Origin: Nitrosomonas halophila
GTDB lineage: Bacteria; Pseudomonadota; Gammaproteobacteria; Burkholderiales; Nitrosomonadaceae
NCBI RefSeq assembly: GCF_900107165.1
Contig: NZ_FNOY01000009.1
Coordinates: 1-64,000, forward strand
Length of the DNA: 64,000 bases
Reading direction: 5' to 3'
Position 1 is the first letter of the stretch. Each line of letters opens with the position of its first letter. Positions 38,190 to 48,683 of this stretch are shown here, piece after piece. The translations under genes and the position numbers were made by a program. A model generated the notes under the pieces. That model had not been told where the DNA came from and ran no database searches. It saw only the letters and a program-made list of their open reading frames with translations.

Positions 38190-39455
38190 ATGGACAACAC
38201 AAACATTCATTCCATTATGCAGACTTTGGGGCGAGCGGCTCGCGAAGCTTCGCGAGTGATCGCCAAAGCAAGCGCTGCAACCAAGAATCAGGCGCTCCTG
38301 GCCATGGCCGAGGCGATCCGCCGTGACGAGCAAGTTTTGCTGGCAGCCAATGCCAATGATGTCGCACTTGCCAAAACCAAAGGTCTGGAGTCCGCCATGG
38401 TTGATCGGTTGACACTGACTTCCAAAGGTGTTGCAAGCATGGCTGCCGGTCTGGAACAGATAGCTGCCTTGCCTGACCCGGTGGGGGCGGTTACCGATCT
38501 GAATTACCGTCCCTCGGGTATTCAGGTGGGCAGAATGCGGGTGCCGCTGGGCGTGATTGGCATTATCTACGAAGCACGCCCGAATGTGACGGCCGATGCG
38601 GCCGGCCTATGCCTGAAAGCCGGCAATGCCGCAATTTTGCGCGGCGGATCGGAAGCGATGCAGAGTAATCAGGCCATTGCCGCTTGCGTTCAGGAAGGGC
38701 TCAGAGTGGCCGGGTTGCCGGAAAATACCGTGCAGGTCGTGGATACCGCTGATCGTGCCGCAGTCGGTGAGTTGATCGTCATGCAGAAATATGTTGATGT
38801 CATTGTTCCTCGTGGCGGCAAGGGGTTGATCGAGCGCATTGCAAGCGAGGCACGTGTACCCGTCATCAAGCATCTGGATGGTGTTTGTCATGTTTATATC
38901 GACGTGCGTGCCAATCTGGAAAAAGCCATAAGCATCGCTGATAACGCCAAGACACAACGCTACGGTACTTGCAACACGATGGAAACTTTGTTGGTGCACG
39001 CGGGCATTGCACAGCAATTTCTGCCAGCGGTGAGCAAGATCTTGCTGGAGAAAGCAGTCGAGTTGCGCGGAGATGCTGCGGCCTGCGCGCTGGTGCCTGA
39101 AATGCAACCGGCCACGGAAGAGGACTGGCAGACAGAATATCTGGCGCCGATTCTCAGCGTGCGCATCGTGGCCGATATCGATCAGGCGATTACGCACATT
39201 GCCACTTACGGCTCGCAACATACGGATACCATTGTGACCGAGGATTATGCGCGTGCACGGCAATTTCTGCGTGAAGTCGATTCCAGTTCGGTGATGGTGA
39301 ATGCTTCCACACGTTTTGCTGACGGATTCGAATATGGTTTGGGCGCGGAAATCGGCATTTCCACCGATAAGTTGCATGCGCGCGGACCGGTCGGACTGGA
39401 AGGGCTGACGAGTCAGAAGTTTATCGTATTGGGCGATGGACACATTAGAGAATGA
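38190..39455 (+). CDS. proA: Gamma-glutamyl phosphate reductase
   Basis: Second step of proline synthesis: reduces glutamyl-5-phosphate to the semialdehyde with NADPH. Conserved segments include [47 protein letters not shown] and the catalytic-Cys segment [16 protein letters not shown]. The length (421 aa) is normal. proB is not adjacent. The next gene starts five bases beyond its stop, so they may share a transcript. Confidence 0.96.
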   Translation: MDNTNIHSIMQTLGRAAREASRVIAKASAATKNQALLAMAEAIRRDEQVLLAANANDVALAKTKGLESAMVDRLTLTSKGVASMAAGLEQIAALPDPVGAVTDLNYRPSGIQVGRMRVPLGVIGIIYEARPNVTADAAGLCLKAGNAAILRGGSEAMQSNQAIAACVQEGLRVAGLPENTVQVVDTADRAAVGELIVMQKYVDVIVPRGGKGLIERIASEARVPVIKHLDGVCHVYIDVRANLEKAISIADNAKTQRYGTCNTMETLLVHAGIAQQFLPAVSKILLEKAVELRGDAAACALVPEMQPATEEDWQTEYLAPILSVRIVADIDQAITHIATYGSQHTDTIVTEDYARARQFLREVDSSSVMVNASTRFADGFEYGLGAEIGISTDKLHARGPVGLEGLTSQKFIVLGDGHIRE

Positions 39456-39459
39456 AGGC

Positions 39460-41235
39460 ATGACACAACTCGTTAAAGTAGCATTACCCGATATCGGTGA
39501 TTTTAAGGATGTACCGATCGTCGAAATTTTAGTGAAGCCCGGGGATGAAGTGGCGCAGGAAGCCCCGTTAATGGTGCTTGAAACCGATAAAGCCACGATG
39601 GAAGTACCGGCTCCCGAGCCTGGCGTGGTGAAGCAGGTGCATGTCAAAGTCGGTGACAAAATATCACAAGGTTCGCTGATCGTTACTCTGGAAGCATCCA
39701 AAGCAAGCAAGCAGGATCATAGGCCGGAATCTGTGTCCAGTGACGTGTCTTCCAATCAGCAAACAGTCGAGCCAGGGGAGCAGGCGCCCGACCAATCAGC
39801 TGCTGCCGTCAGCCGGGAAGGCCAGGCCGATGTCCATGCTGAAGTTGTTGTGCTGGGTGCTGGGCCGGGTGGTTATACGGCTGCATTCCGGGCAGCTGAT
39901 TTGGCTAAGGAAGTGATCCTGATTGAACGCTACCCCGCCCTGGGTGGCGTTTGTCTGAATGTCGGCTGCATTCCATCGAAAGCGCTGCTGCATGCAGCCA
40001 AGCTACTGACAGATGCAGATGAAGCGCGTCAATACGGGATTGATTTTGGCAAACCAAAGATCGATCTTGACAAACTGCGTGCCTGGAAAGATTCGGTGGT
40101 GGGCAAGTTGACCAAGGGCCTGACAGGGCTCGCCAAGCAACGGAAAGTGACTGTCATGCAGGGGGCTGGGAAATTTATTGGCCCCCATTTGATCGAGGTC
40201 GCTACCCCGGACGGACGCCAAACCGTTTCTTTTGAGCATTGTGTGATTGCAGCAGGTTCCAGTGCAGCACGCATCCCGGGATTTCCGGATGACGAACGGA
40301 TCATGGATTCGACTGGCGCGCTGGCGTTGGCGGAGATTCCCAAGCGCATGCTCATCCTGGGGGGCGGCATTATCGGCCTGGAAATGGCAACCGTCTATCA
40401 TGCATTGGGCACACAAGTCAGTGTGGTCGAACGCGCGGGGCAGCTGATTCCTGGTGTGGACGCCGATTTAATCAAGCCGCTGTTCAAGAGATTGCAGGCT
40501 GATTATGAAGCTATTTGGCTCAATACCAGCGCGAGCCGCATCGAGGCCGGTAAAAAAGGTCTGAAGGTCTTTTTTGAGGGTGAAAAAGCGCCTGAGCCGC
40601 AATGGTATGATCGCGTGCTGGTGGCAGTGGGCCGCTATCCCAATGGAAAACTGATCGAGGCCGAGTCTGCCGGTATTGAAGTGAGTGCACGTGGATTCAT
40701 TCCGGTCGATGCGCAAATGCGCACCAATGTCGAACATATCTTTGCCATTGGTGATATTGCAGGAGAGCCGATGCTCGCTCACAAGGCCTCGCATGAGGGC
40801 AAGATCGCGGCCGAAGTCATAGCCGGTCATAAGGTGGTGTTCGATGCGCAGGCGATTCCATCGGTCGCCTATACCGATCCGGAGATTGCCTGGATGGGGT
40901 TGACCGAGACGGAAGCCAAAAAACAAGGCATCACTTATGAAAAGGCAGTATTTCCATGGGCGGCAAGTGGCCGCGCCATCGCCATGGCGCGAGACGAGGG
41001 AATGACCAAGTTTTTGTTCGATAAAACTTCCCGCCGGATTCTCGGCGCGGGCATGGTTGGATCCCATGCGGGAGAGTTGATCTCAGAGGCAGTGCTGGCG
41101 CTGGAAATGGGAGCGGATATGCAGGATATTGCGCTCTCCATCCATCCGCATCCGACACTGTCGGAAACCCTCCTCTTCGCTGCGGAACTGGCAGAAGGCA
41201 CGATTACCGACCTGTATCTGCCAAAGAAACAGTGA
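39460..41235 (+). CDS. Dihydrolipoyl dehydrogenase with N-terminal lipoyl domain (pyruvate dehydrogenase E3)
   Basis: A 591-aa E3 with its own biotinyl-lipoyl domain (residues 1-76, lipoyl Lys44 in ETDKATMEVP). A Gln/Ser/Val-rich linker to about residue 120 leads to a complete flavoprotein: VLGAGPGGYTAAFRA, the disulfide Cys165/Cys170 in GGVCLNVGCIPSKA, the NAD site LGGGIIGLEMATVY and SIHPHPTLSE at the end. This architecture belongs to pyruvate dehydrogenase loci in Neisseria and related bacteria. ATG-39460 is chosen; ATG-39436 inside proA would add eight residues. E1 and E2 genes are not next to it. Confidence 0.93.
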   Translation: MTQLVKVALPDIGDFKDVPIVEILVKPGDEVAQEAPLMVLETDKATMEVPAPEPGVVKQVHVKVGDKISQGSLIVTLEASKASKQDHRPESVSSDVSSNQQTVEPGEQAPDQSAAAVSREGQADVHAEVVVLGAGPGGYTAAFRAADLAKEVILIERYPALGGVCLNVGCIPSKALLHAAKLLTDADEARQYGIDFGKPKIDLDKLRAWKDSVVGKLTKGLTGLAKQRKVTVMQGAGKFIGPHLIEVATPDGRQTVSFEHCVIAAGSSAARIPGFPDDERIMDSTGALALAEIPKRMLILGGGIIGLEMATVYHALGTQVSVVERAGQLIPGVDADLIKPLFKRLQADYEAIWLNTSASRIEAGKKGLKVFFEGEKAPEPQWYDRVLVAVGRYPNGKLIEAESAGIEVSARGFIPVDAQMRTNVEHIFAIGDIAGEPMLAHKASHEGKIAAEVIAGHKVVFDAQAIPSVAYTDPEIAWMGLTETEAKKQGITYEKAVFPWAASGRAIAMARDEGMTKFLFDKTSRRILGAGMVGSHAGELISEAVLALEMGADMQDIALSIHPHPTLSETLLFAAELAEGTITDLYLPKKQ

Positions 41236-41269
41236 GGCCTGGAAATATACTGGAATGGATGAATTCTGC

Positions 41270-41311
41270 TTGGCTCCATCGCCATCAGAGGATGGACTGA
41301 GATGGAGCCAA
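41270..41311. terminator. Inverted repeat between convergent genes
   Basis: TTGGCTCCATC (41270-41280) pairs with GATGGAGCCAA (41301-41311) across a 20-base loop that itself contains a small CATC/GATG pair. It sits between the convergent E3 gene and the adhesin-E-like gene, so it could stop transcription from either side; T-runs are weak. Confidence 0.45.
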
Positions 41312-41361
41312 TCTTGCGATTTTGTTCCTGAACGAGTCGGGCGCATCGGTGAATAGGGAAG

Positions 41362-41781
41362 TTACTTGCCACAGGCAATTTTCCATGCGTCTTCAATCGT
41401 TGAGCCATCGAGAATGGGTTGCATTCTTCCCGGTGCCGTATCGTCGTAGATCAAATCCCCTTTTGCCTGGTGACGCGAATACCAGTAATAAGCCAGCGTC
41501 CGGTACTTTTTGTTTTCGCAGTCGTATTCATCCAATGACTTGGTCGACAATTGTCTTTTGCCACCTACCATCAGTGGGCTTTCATAATCGGTTAGAGTGT
41601 ACATCGTCGCTCTGGTCCCTTCCTTCGTGATGCTGTTTTTATCAATGAAGACTTTTGTCCCGCGCCCGGCAACGGTGCCTGGCGCTTCAGTTCGGACGGT
41701 GTCGGACGCCAGAAGCGTCCATTCAGCCGCTACACTGCCGCAGAAAAACGCTAGCACAAACGATAATATTATACGCTGCAT
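41362..41781 (-). CDS. Secreted surface-adhesin E-like protein
   Basis: A 139-residue protein with a signal peptide (residues 1-19, ending CGSVAA). The mature part follows the Adhesin_E pattern: WTLLASD, KVFIDKNSITKEG, ATMYTLTDYESP, STKSLDEYDCENKKYRTLAYYWYS, with two Cys that could pair (EYDCENKK and IACGK). This family is mostly of unknown role. ATG-41781 has GGAG upstream; the longer frame to 41835 lacks support. Confidence 0.78.
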   Translation of the reverse strand: MQRIILSFVLAFFCGSVAAEWTLLASDTVRTEAPGTVAGRGTKVFIDKNSITKEGTRATMYTLTDYESPLMVGGKRQLSTKSLDEYDCENKKYRTLAYYWYSRHQAKGDLIYDDTAPGRMQPILDGSTIEDAWKIACGK

Positions 41782-42112
41782 GATCTTCTCCTCATTTGGT
41801 ATAGGATTTATTGCTGTTTCTGGATGGCAGGACAAAAGATCCTCATCACAGCTTTCAGAGTGACAACGTCATCAGTTGTTATTGTCATCAGAAGAAAGCT
41901 GGGTGCTTATCTAAATGTCCTGCGGCTCTAATCTACTGGAAGTGGCGTTATAAAAAAATACGTGCTGGCACGTAGCAATTATGGCTGGCATCCCATAAAT
42001 GGCGTGCGCAGCGTCTGGTTGCGCAGATTGTCGGGTCGTTCATGAGTGCGTTTGACACCCACCAGGATTCTCGGTATGTTACAGACAATCAAATATCAAT
42101 ATCCTGGAGCCA
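41782..42112. other. 331-bp intergenic region upstream of motA
   Basis: Holds the promoters of the adhesin-E-like gene and motA. At 41960-41973 ACGTGC-TG-GCACGT forms a short hairpin. On the minus strand it is followed by ATTTTTTTATAA, terminator-like, although no minus-strand gene feeds into it. No other gene was seen. Confidence 0.4.
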
Positions 42113-42952
42113 ATGAACCCCTCTACCCTGATTGGCATGATTGGCGGCGTTGCAATGCTGGCGGTGCTGCTGGTATTCGCTGCGGAGGATCCCGCAGTAT
42201 TTATCAACCTGCCAGGGCTCGCGATTGTGCTGGGAGGAACGCTTGCGGCGACCTTTATCAGTTATCCATTGCGCGAGGTGGTTCGAGTATTCGGGCTGCT
42301 CATGACCGTTCTGCGCAACGAGCGGTTATACATCCAGCGCGACATGGAAGAATTGATCCGGATTTCGCGGCTATGGATGCAAAACGATGTGCGTGCGGTG
42401 GAAGAGGAGTTGGCGCGGGTGAGAAACCCGTTTCTGCGTACCGGCGTGCAATTAGTGATCGATCTCACGCCTGAACAGGAAATCCTCGACTTGCTGCGTT
42501 GGCGTATTTCCCGGTTGCGCGCGCGCGAGCATGCAGAAGCCAAGCTGTTTCGTGTGATGGCCAGCTTTGCGCCGGCTTTCGGTATGATTGGCACCCTGGT
42601 CGGATTGATCAACCTGATGTTCATCCTCGAGCTTGGAAATCTGGAGATTATCGGGCGGCATATGGCAATTGCCTTGATGACCACTTTCTACGGCATTCTG
42701 CTGGCCAATCTCGTATTCAAACCGGTTGCGGTCAAGCTTGAGCGCCGTACCGAGCAGCGCATCGTGTTGATGAACATGGTGCTGCAGGGGATCTCAATGA
42801 TGTGCGAGAAACGCAGCCCGGCGCTGATGCGCGAGACGCTGGGGTCGTTCATGGCGCACTATGAAGATGAAATCGACGAGGCGCAATTGCCTGCCATGCC
42901 TGCCGGCGTGCCTTCCGATGATGCAGGCGGAGCAGGCAAGCATCGTGGCTGA
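42113..42952 (+). CDS. motA: MotA/PomA-type motor stator protein
   Basis: Inner-membrane proton or sodium channel subunit of the flagellar stator, 279 aa. Four hydrophobic segments lie at about residues 4-24, 30-50, 157-177 and 189-207. The MotA signature includes PGLAIVLGGTLAATFISYP and FAPAFGMIGTLVGLINLM, and the cytoplasmic loop holds charged segments such as RNPFLRTG. The C-terminus overlaps motB. No other flagellar genes are in the window, so a non-flagellar role is possible. Confidence 0.88.
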   Translation: MNPSTLIGMIGGVAMLAVLLVFAAEDPAVFINLPGLAIVLGGTLAATFISYPLREVVRVFGLLMTVLRNERLYIQRDMEELIRISRLWMQNDVRAVEEELARVRNPFLRTGVQLVIDLTPEQEILDLLRWRISRLRAREHAEAKLFRVMASFAPAFGMIGTLVGLINLMFILELGNLEIIGRHMAIALMTTFYGILLANLVFKPVAVKLERRTEQRIVLMNMVLQGISMMCEKRSPALMRETLGSFMAHYEDEIDEAQLPAMPAGVPSDDAGGAGKHRG

Positions 42953-43658
42953 TGACGATAGTGTTCATGCCGGTAAAGAAGGGGGGCGTTATGCGCACTG
43001 GAATTTCGATCCACCGGCCGATACGGATGAAGACAGCTGGTTGATCGTATATTTGGATGTCATGACGTTGCTGCTGGTCATGCTGGTGGTGCTGTTGGCC
43101 TTCTCCGACCGTATCCTTGAGCCACATGCTGCAGCGCAGCATGTCTTTGCGGACCGGCCAGATACACCGTATTCCCATGCTGCGCAGAAGGCGGCCAATG
43201 CAGTGACTGTTGAGCACGCCGCAGAGGAAAATCCCTTGGCTGGCCTGCCGCTCGATACACTCGGGGATGATGTCGAGATATTGATACAGGAAGGCACGAT
43301 CAGTTTCCGGATCAGTAACGAGATATTGTTTCCATCCGGCCAGTCCATGCTCACTGTTCCAGGGATCGCCTTACTCGACCGATTGACCAAGGTTTTGAAT
43401 GCGACCGAGCATAAAATTTCGGTGGAGGGTCATACCGACAATGTGCCCATCCAGACTGCGCGTTTTCCGTCCAACTGGGAATTGTCGACTGGTCGGGCGA
43501 CCAGCGTCGTTCGCCATCTCGAGCGCAGCGGCGTTGCATCGAGACGTCTGCGTGCCACGGGCTATGCCGATACTCGTCCAATCGCACTCAATGGCACGCC
43601 AGAGGGTCGTGCAACCAATCGACGAGTTGAGCTTATCCTGGAGACGCGCCCGCACTAG
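42918..43658 (+). CDS. motB: MotB-type stator protein with OmpA domain
   Basis: 246 aa from ATG-42918. One transmembrane helix carries the conserved ion-binding Asp (YLDVMTLLLVMLVVLLAF). A periplasmic linker leads to an OmpA-like peptidoglycan-binding domain (EGHTDNVPIQTARFPSNW, then GRATNRRVELIL). It overlaps motA by 35 bases. The stop TAG (43656-43658) is formed across the junction with MITE copy 3: the element entered the stop codon and rebuilt it. Confidence 0.88.
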   Translation: MMQAEQASIVADDDSVHAGKEGGRYAHWNFDPPADTDEDSWLIVYLDVMTLLLVMLVVLLAFSDRILEPHAAAQHVFADRPDTPYSHAAQKAANAVTVEHAAEENPLAGLPLDTLGDDVEILIQEGTISFRISNEILFPSGQSMLTVPGIALLDRLTKVLNATEHKISVEGHTDNVPIQTARFPSNWELSTGRATSVVRHLERSGVASRRLRATGYADTRPIALNGTPEGRATNRRVELILETRPH

Positions 43659-43820
43659 GAGACTGTCCGAGAATAGCGATCGTAGCGAGGGCGAAGCTGG
43701 CTGAGCGGGATTTTTAGATCATTTGAGGCGAATAGTGGTTCTATTTAACGAAAAGGGTCGGAAAATCCGGCCAGCCAGGCTCGTCCGCAGTAGATCAGTC
43801 TATTCTCGGGCAGCCTCCTA
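43656..43820 (+). mobile_element. 165-bp MITE-like element, copy 3 (in the motB stop codon)
   Basis: Flanked CGCAC-TA...TA-GGC. The left TA plus the first G of the element form the motB stop TAG. The terminal repeat has one change (GGAGACTG) and the right end reads CTCGGGCAG, so this copy has drifted. Orientation as copy 1. Its stem-loop could also serve as terminator for motAB. glgX begins 93 bases further on. Confidence 0.9.
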
Positions 43821-43912
43821 GGCAGGTGCGCCGATTTGACGCAACGGAAATTTCGGCTGGATCCAGACACTAGCCAAGATACAAGTGTCTGGCAAAAATC
43901 AGGAGGGTGCCT

Positions 43913-46021
43913 ATGACTGACGTAAACGTCTGGTTGTGTAAGCCGTATCCGCTCGGCGCGAGCTTCGATGGTCAAGGCACGAGTTTCTCGTTGTTCTCGG
44001 AAGTGGCAGAGCGGGTCGAGTTGTGTCTGTTTGATGAACAGGGTCGAGAGACCCGTGTCGATCTGCCAGAGACGACCGCCTACTGCTGGCATGGTTACTT
44101 GCCGGATGTCAAACCCGGACAACGCTATGGCTACCGTGTGCATGGGCCCTGGGCACCGGACCGGGGGCAACTCTGCAATCCGGCCAAACTGCTGCTCGAT
44201 CCCTATGCCAAGGCTATCGATGGACAGGTGCAATGGGATGAGGCCGTCTATCCCTGCCGTATCGATGAACCAGACATCCGTGATGAACGCGATAGTGCAC
44301 CCTTTGTGCCGCGTTCGGTGGTCATCGATCCCCGCTTTGACTGGGGAGACGATCAGCATCCCGACACCCCCTGGCACGAGTCCATTATCTATGAATTGCA
44401 TGTCAAGGGTTTCACCAAGCGACACCCCGGAATTCCGGATTCGCTGCGCGGCACTTATGCAGGTCTTGCACATCCGGCGGCGATCAAATACCTTAAGGCG
44501 CTTGGAATTACTGCAGTCGAACTGATGCCGGTGCATCAATTCATACATTATGCCCATCTGGTAGAAAAGAATCTGCGCAACTACTGGGGCTACAGTACCA
44601 TCGGTTATTTCGCTCCACATAACGAGTATGCTGCTGTAGACGAATCCGGTCAGCAGATTGCCGAATTCAAGCAAATGGTCAAGGCATTGCATGCGGCGGG
44701 TATCGAGGTGATCCTGGATGTGGTCTACAACCACACTTCGGAAGGCAACCATCTCGGACCGATGCTTGTTTTCAAAGGGATCGACAATGCTGCCTACTAC
44801 CGGCTCATGCCTGATGATCCGCGCCACTACATGGACTATACAGGCACCGGCAACAGCCTGAACATGCGCCATCCGCATGTGCTGCAACTCATCATGGACA
44901 GCTTGCGTTATTGGGTATTGGAAATGCATGTGGATGGCTTCCGCTTCGATCTGGCGGCGACACTGGCGCGCGAATTGCATGAGGTGGACCGGTTGTCGGC
45001 CTTTTTCGATCTCGTGCAGCAGGATCCGGTGATCAGCCAGGTCAAACTTATCGCTGAGCCTTGGGATCTCGGGGAAGGCGGTTATCAGGTGGGCAATTTT
45101 CCCCCGTTGTGGTCGGAGTGGAACGGTAAGTTCCGCGATTGTGTGCGCGACTACTGGCGAGGACAGGACCGTACGCTTGCCGAGTTTGCACGGCGTTTGA
45201 CTGGTAGTTCAGATCTGTACGAGAGCAACGGACGGCGTCCCTACGCCAGCATCAATTTCATTACCGCTCATGACGGATTTACCCTGCATGACCTGGTCTC
45301 CTATAACGACAAACACAACGCGGCCAATGGCGAGGACAACCGCGATGGCACAGACGACAATCGATCATGGAATTGCGGTGCGGAGGGACTGACTGACGAC
45401 CCCGAAATCAATCAACTACGCCAACGTCAACAACGTAATCTCCTTGCCACCTTGTTCCTCTCGCAAGGGGTTCCCATGTTGCTGGGAGGAGATGAGATCG
45501 GGCGTAGCCAGTCTGGCAACAATAATGCCTACTGCCAGGACAATGAAGTTTCCTGGTTCGATTGGAAGCATGTCGATCATGAGTTGCTCGTATTTACGCA
45601 ACGCCTCAGTAATTTTTACCGCAAACATCCGGTTTTTCATCGCCGTCGTTGGTTCCAGGGACGGCCGATCCATGGCGAGGAAATTTTGGATATCGCCTGG
45701 TTTGCGCACACTGGAGAGGAAATAGAGGAGTCGCATTGGGGAGAAGATTACGCCAAATCATTCGCGGTATTCCTGAATGGTGAGGCACTTTCCGGCACCG
45801 GTTTATGCGGTGAGCAGATCATTGATGACCGCTTTTACCTGATTTTTAACGCCCATTATGAGCCGCTGAATTTCAAACTTCCCGGTCCGGAATGGGGGGC
45901 GCAGTGGCTTCTGGAATTCGATACCGCGCATGGGTGGTCAAATGAAGAGAAGATTTTTGCGGCGGACAGCGAGCTGCAGGTCGAAGCTCGCAGCCTGATG
46001 GTGCTGCGCTATGCAACTTGA
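43913..46021 (+). CDS. glgX: Glycogen debranching enzyme GlgX
   Basis: Isoamylase-type GH13 enzyme that cleaves alpha-1,6 branches of glycogen. An N-terminal CBM48 domain (YPLGASFDGQGTSFSLFSE) precedes the barrel, with DVVYNHT, the nucleophile Asp in VDGFRFDLA, the acid Glu in LIAEPWD, and TAHDGFTLHDLVSYNDKHN. AGGAGGG lies five bases before ATG-43913, favouring it over GTG-43907. The product feeds linear dextrins to TreY-TreZ. It overlaps treY by 11 bases. Confidence 0.95.
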   Translation: MTDVNVWLCKPYPLGASFDGQGTSFSLFSEVAERVELCLFDEQGRETRVDLPETTAYCWHGYLPDVKPGQRYGYRVHGPWAPDRGQLCNPAKLLLDPYAKAIDGQVQWDEAVYPCRIDEPDIRDERDSAPFVPRSVVIDPRFDWGDDQHPDTPWHESIIYELHVKGFTKRHPGIPDSLRGTYAGLAHPAAIKYLKALGITAVELMPVHQFIHYAHLVEKNLRNYWGYSTIGYFAPHNEYAAVDESGQQIAEFKQMVKALHAAGIEVILDVVYNHTSEGNHLGPMLVFKGIDNAAYYRLMPDDPRHYMDYTGTGNSLNMRHPHVLQLIMDSLRYWVLEMHVDGFRFDLAATLARELHEVDRLSAFFDLVQQDPVISQVKLIAEPWDLGEGGYQVGNFPPLWSEWNGKFRDCVRDYWRGQDRTLAEFARRLTGSSDLYESNGRRPYASINFITAHDGFTLHDLVSYNDKHNAANGEDNRDGTDDNRSWNCGAEGLTDDPEINQLRQRQQRNLLATLFLSQGVPMLLGGDEIGRSQSGNNNAYCQDNEVSWFDWKHVDHELLVFTQRLSNFYRKHPVFHRRRWFQGRPIHGEEILDIAWFAHTGEEIEESHWGEDYAKSFAVFLNGEALSGTGLCGEQIIDDRFYLIFNAHYEPLNFKLPGPEWGAQWLLEFDTAHGWSNEEKIFAADSELQVEARSLMVLRYAT

Positions 46022-48683
46022 GCCAATTGCAACCTACCGCCTGCAGTTATGCCCGGAATTCGGCCTCGATGACGCAGCTGGTGTCGTTCCCTATCTGGCC
46101 TGCCTGGGCGTGAGCCATGTTTACACTTCGCCCTATCTGCAAGCCGCCAGTGGCAGCAGCCATGGGTATGATGTAGTCGATCCGACCCGAGTCAATAAAG
46201 CGCTGGGTGGCGAGCGTGCGCGCAAGCGTCTGTGTGCTGCCATGCAACAAGCGAATCTAGGACAGATGCTGGATATTGTCCCCAATCATATGGCCATCAT
46301 CGGGGACCAGAATCCCTGGTGGTGGGATGTGCTCGAGAATGGTCCTTCCAGCCGTTTTGCCATATATTTCGACGTTGATTGGGACGCTTCCGAGGAACGA
46401 TGGCCGAACAAAGTGCTATTGCCGGTATTGGCAGACCATTATGGACGCGTGCTGGAGTCCTGCGAGCTGCAGCTGAAACATGCGGGCGGTGACTTCACAC
46501 TGCATTATGGCGAGCAGAGTTTCCCGCTTGATCCCTCCAGTCTGGGAAAATTACTGGCTGAAGCAGCGTGTGATGCGCACTCGGAGCTGTTGGGCTTTCT
46601 GGCCGAGTCATGCATGCGATTGCCCCGCCCGACAGTCACAGACCGCCGGCTGGTCGAGCTTCGTCACCGTGACAAGGATGTTATCCAGCATTTGCTGACC
46701 CGTCTGAGTCATGACGAACCTGACACCGTCATCGCAATCGATGCTGTGGTGACCCGCCTGAATGCTGATCCTGACGCATTGGATGACCTTATCGATCGGC
46801 AAAACTACCGGCTGGCCTTATGGCGTACTGCCGGGCGGGATCTGGGATACCGGCGGTTCTTTGATATCAATAATCTTGCTGGTCTGCGGGTAGAGGAGGA
46901 GGAAGTATTTCATGCAACGCATCAATTGCCGCTGGCATGGGTGCGGGAAGGCTCGGTGCATGGACTGCGTATCGACCATGCGGATGGGATGCGTGATCCT
47001 GCACAATATTTCGCCAGATTGTGTCAGGCGTGCCCGGATACCTGGATAGTGGCAGAAAAAATCCTGGAGCATCATGAGCGGCTGCCAACGGACTGGCCGA
47101 TTGCCGGTACCACCGGTTATGATTTTCTCAATCTTGCCGGAGGGCTTTTTATCGACCCAGCCGGCATGCCATCACTTCTATCATTGCTGGAGGCGTTTAC
47201 CGGAGAAGTGGTCGACTTCACCAGACTGGTTTACGAAAGCAAGCGCCAGGTACTCAAGGAACTGCTGGGCAGTGAATTGAACCGCCTCGCATCATTGTTT
47301 GTGGACATCTGCGAGCAGCATCGTTGCCATCGTGACTATACCCGCTATGAACTCTATCTGGCATTGCTTGAGACGGCAGCCAGCTTTCCCGTTTATCGAA
47401 CTTATGTCAGGGCGGCAACAGAACGCGTTACTGAGACAGATATCCAGTATGTGTCCGAGGCCATAGCCTTAGCTAAGGAACGCAGAACGGAACTCGATCC
47501 ACAGCTCTTTCAGTTTCTGGAAGATTTGCTGCTGCTGCGCTGCAAAGGCAGGCTGGAAGGGGAATTGGCCATGCGCTTTCAGCAGCTGACCGGGCCTGCG
47601 ATGGCCAAGGGAGTGGAAGACACAACCTTTTATCGCTTTCACTGCCTGGTAAGCCTGAACGAGGTAGGAGGAAACCCTTCGAAACCGGATGTTTCAATCG
47701 TTGAGTTCCATCAGGCCTGCAATCTGATCCAGGCCGACCATCCCCAAACCTTGCTGGCAACCGCTACCCATGATACCAAGCGCGGCGAAGATGTGCGTGC
47801 CCGGTTGGCGTTGCTGTCGGAAATGCCGGAGCACTGGGGCAGAACAGTGCAAGGCTGGATGCAATATAATCAACAGCATCGTTGTCATGATCTCCCCGAC
47901 CGCAATACCGAGTATCTGCTCTACCAAACCTTGGTGGGTACCTGGCCCATCGATGTGCAGCGCCTGAGTGATTACATGCAAAAGGCGATTCGCGAAGCCA
48001 AGATACATACATCATGGACCCAGCCGCAGCCGGACTACGAACAGGCCATTCAACAATTCATCCAGGCCGTGCTGGCCGATAACAAATTCTGTTGTGAGCT
48101 CGAGGCATTTGTGCAGCCACTGATCGCTCCGGGACGTGTTAACAGCCTTGCGCAAACGCTGCTCAAGCTGATGGCTCCGGGTGTGCCGGATATTTACCAG
48201 GGTACGGAGTTATGGGATCTGAATCTGGTGGATCCGGATAATCGCCGGCCAGTTGATTATCACAGACGCGCCCAGCTGTTGGCGGAAATTTCAGGCTTGG
48301 CCATTGAACAGATACTTGCACGCTCTGATGAAGGGCTGCCTAAACTGTGGGTGATTCGACAAGCCCTGCATCTGCGGCAGCAATATGCAGAATTTTTCGG
48401 TCCGGCAGGCAGCTATCAGCCTCTCAAAGTGAGCGGAGGCAAGGCAGTGCACGCTGTGGCATTCATGCGCGGACAGAATGTGGCGGTTGTAGTCCCTCGC
48501 CTGGTATTGGGACTGAAAGAAGATTGGGCGGATACTGTTGTCGAGTTGCCAACGGGAGACTGGTGCAATCTATTGACAGGAGACAGGTTGGCAGGCGGAT
48601 CGACTGCCATCGGAACAATACTCGAACGTTTTCCTGTTGGATTGTTGCATAGAGGGCGGTGTGCTTCTTCTGAGAAGAATTAG
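46011..48683 (+). CDS. treY: Malto-oligosyltrehalose synthase TreY
   Basis: GH13 intramolecular transglucosylase that turns the reducing end of malto-oligosaccharides into a trehalosyl unit. Family marks are ATYRLQLCPEFGLDDAA, YTSPYLQAASGSSHGYDVVD, DIVPNHMAI, LRIDHADGMRDP, WIVAEKILEHHE, TATHDTKRGEDVRARL and PGVPDIYQGTELWD. The length (890 aa) is normal. It works with TreZ (50821). Confidence 0.95.
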   Translation: MQLEPIATYRLQLCPEFGLDDAAGVVPYLACLGVSHVYTSPYLQAASGSSHGYDVVDPTRVNKALGGERARKRLCAAMQQANLGQMLDIVPNHMAIIGDQNPWWWDVLENGPSSRFAIYFDVDWDASEERWPNKVLLPVLADHYGRVLESCELQLKHAGGDFTLHYGEQSFPLDPSSLGKLLAEAACDAHSELLGFLAESCMRLPRPTVTDRRLVELRHRDKDVIQHLLTRLSHDEPDTVIAIDAVVTRLNADPDALDDLIDRQNYRLALWRTAGRDLGYRRFFDINNLAGLRVEEEEVFHATHQLPLAWVREGSVHGLRIDHADGMRDPAQYFARLCQACPDTWIVAEKILEHHERLPTDWPIAGTTGYDFLNLAGGLFIDPAGMPSLLSLLEAFTGEVVDFTRLVYESKRQVLKELLGSELNRLASLFVDICEQHRCHRDYTRYELYLALLETAASFPVYRTYVRAATERVTETDIQYVSEAIALAKERRTELDPQLFQFLEDLLLLRCKGRLEGELAMRFQQLTGPAMAKGVEDTTFYRFHCLVSLNEVGGNPSKPDVSIVEFHQACNLIQADHPQTLLATATHDTKRGEDVRARLALLSEMPEHWGRTVQGWMQYNQQHRCHDLPDRNTEYLLYQTLVGTWPIDVQRLSDYMQKAIREAKIHTSWTQPQPDYEQAIQQFIQAVLADNKFCCELEAFVQPLIAPGRVNSLAQTLLKLMAPGVPDIYQGTELWDLNLVDPDNRRPVDYHRRAQLLAEISGLAIEQILARSDEGLPKLWVIRQALHLRQQYAEFFGPAGSYQPLKVSGGKAVHAVAFMRGQNVAVVVPRLVLGLKEDWADTVVELPTGDWCNLLTGDRLAGGSTAIGTILERFPVGLLHRGRCASSEKN

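Noticed and set aside
38607-39710. 367-codon minus-strand frame spanning proA and the E3 gene
   Set aside because: Antisense to two complete enzymes.
43745-44980. A 411-codon minus-strand open frame opposite glgX
   Set aside because: It is antisense to a complete glgX with all catalytic motifs, and its last codons come from the MITE. No family features.
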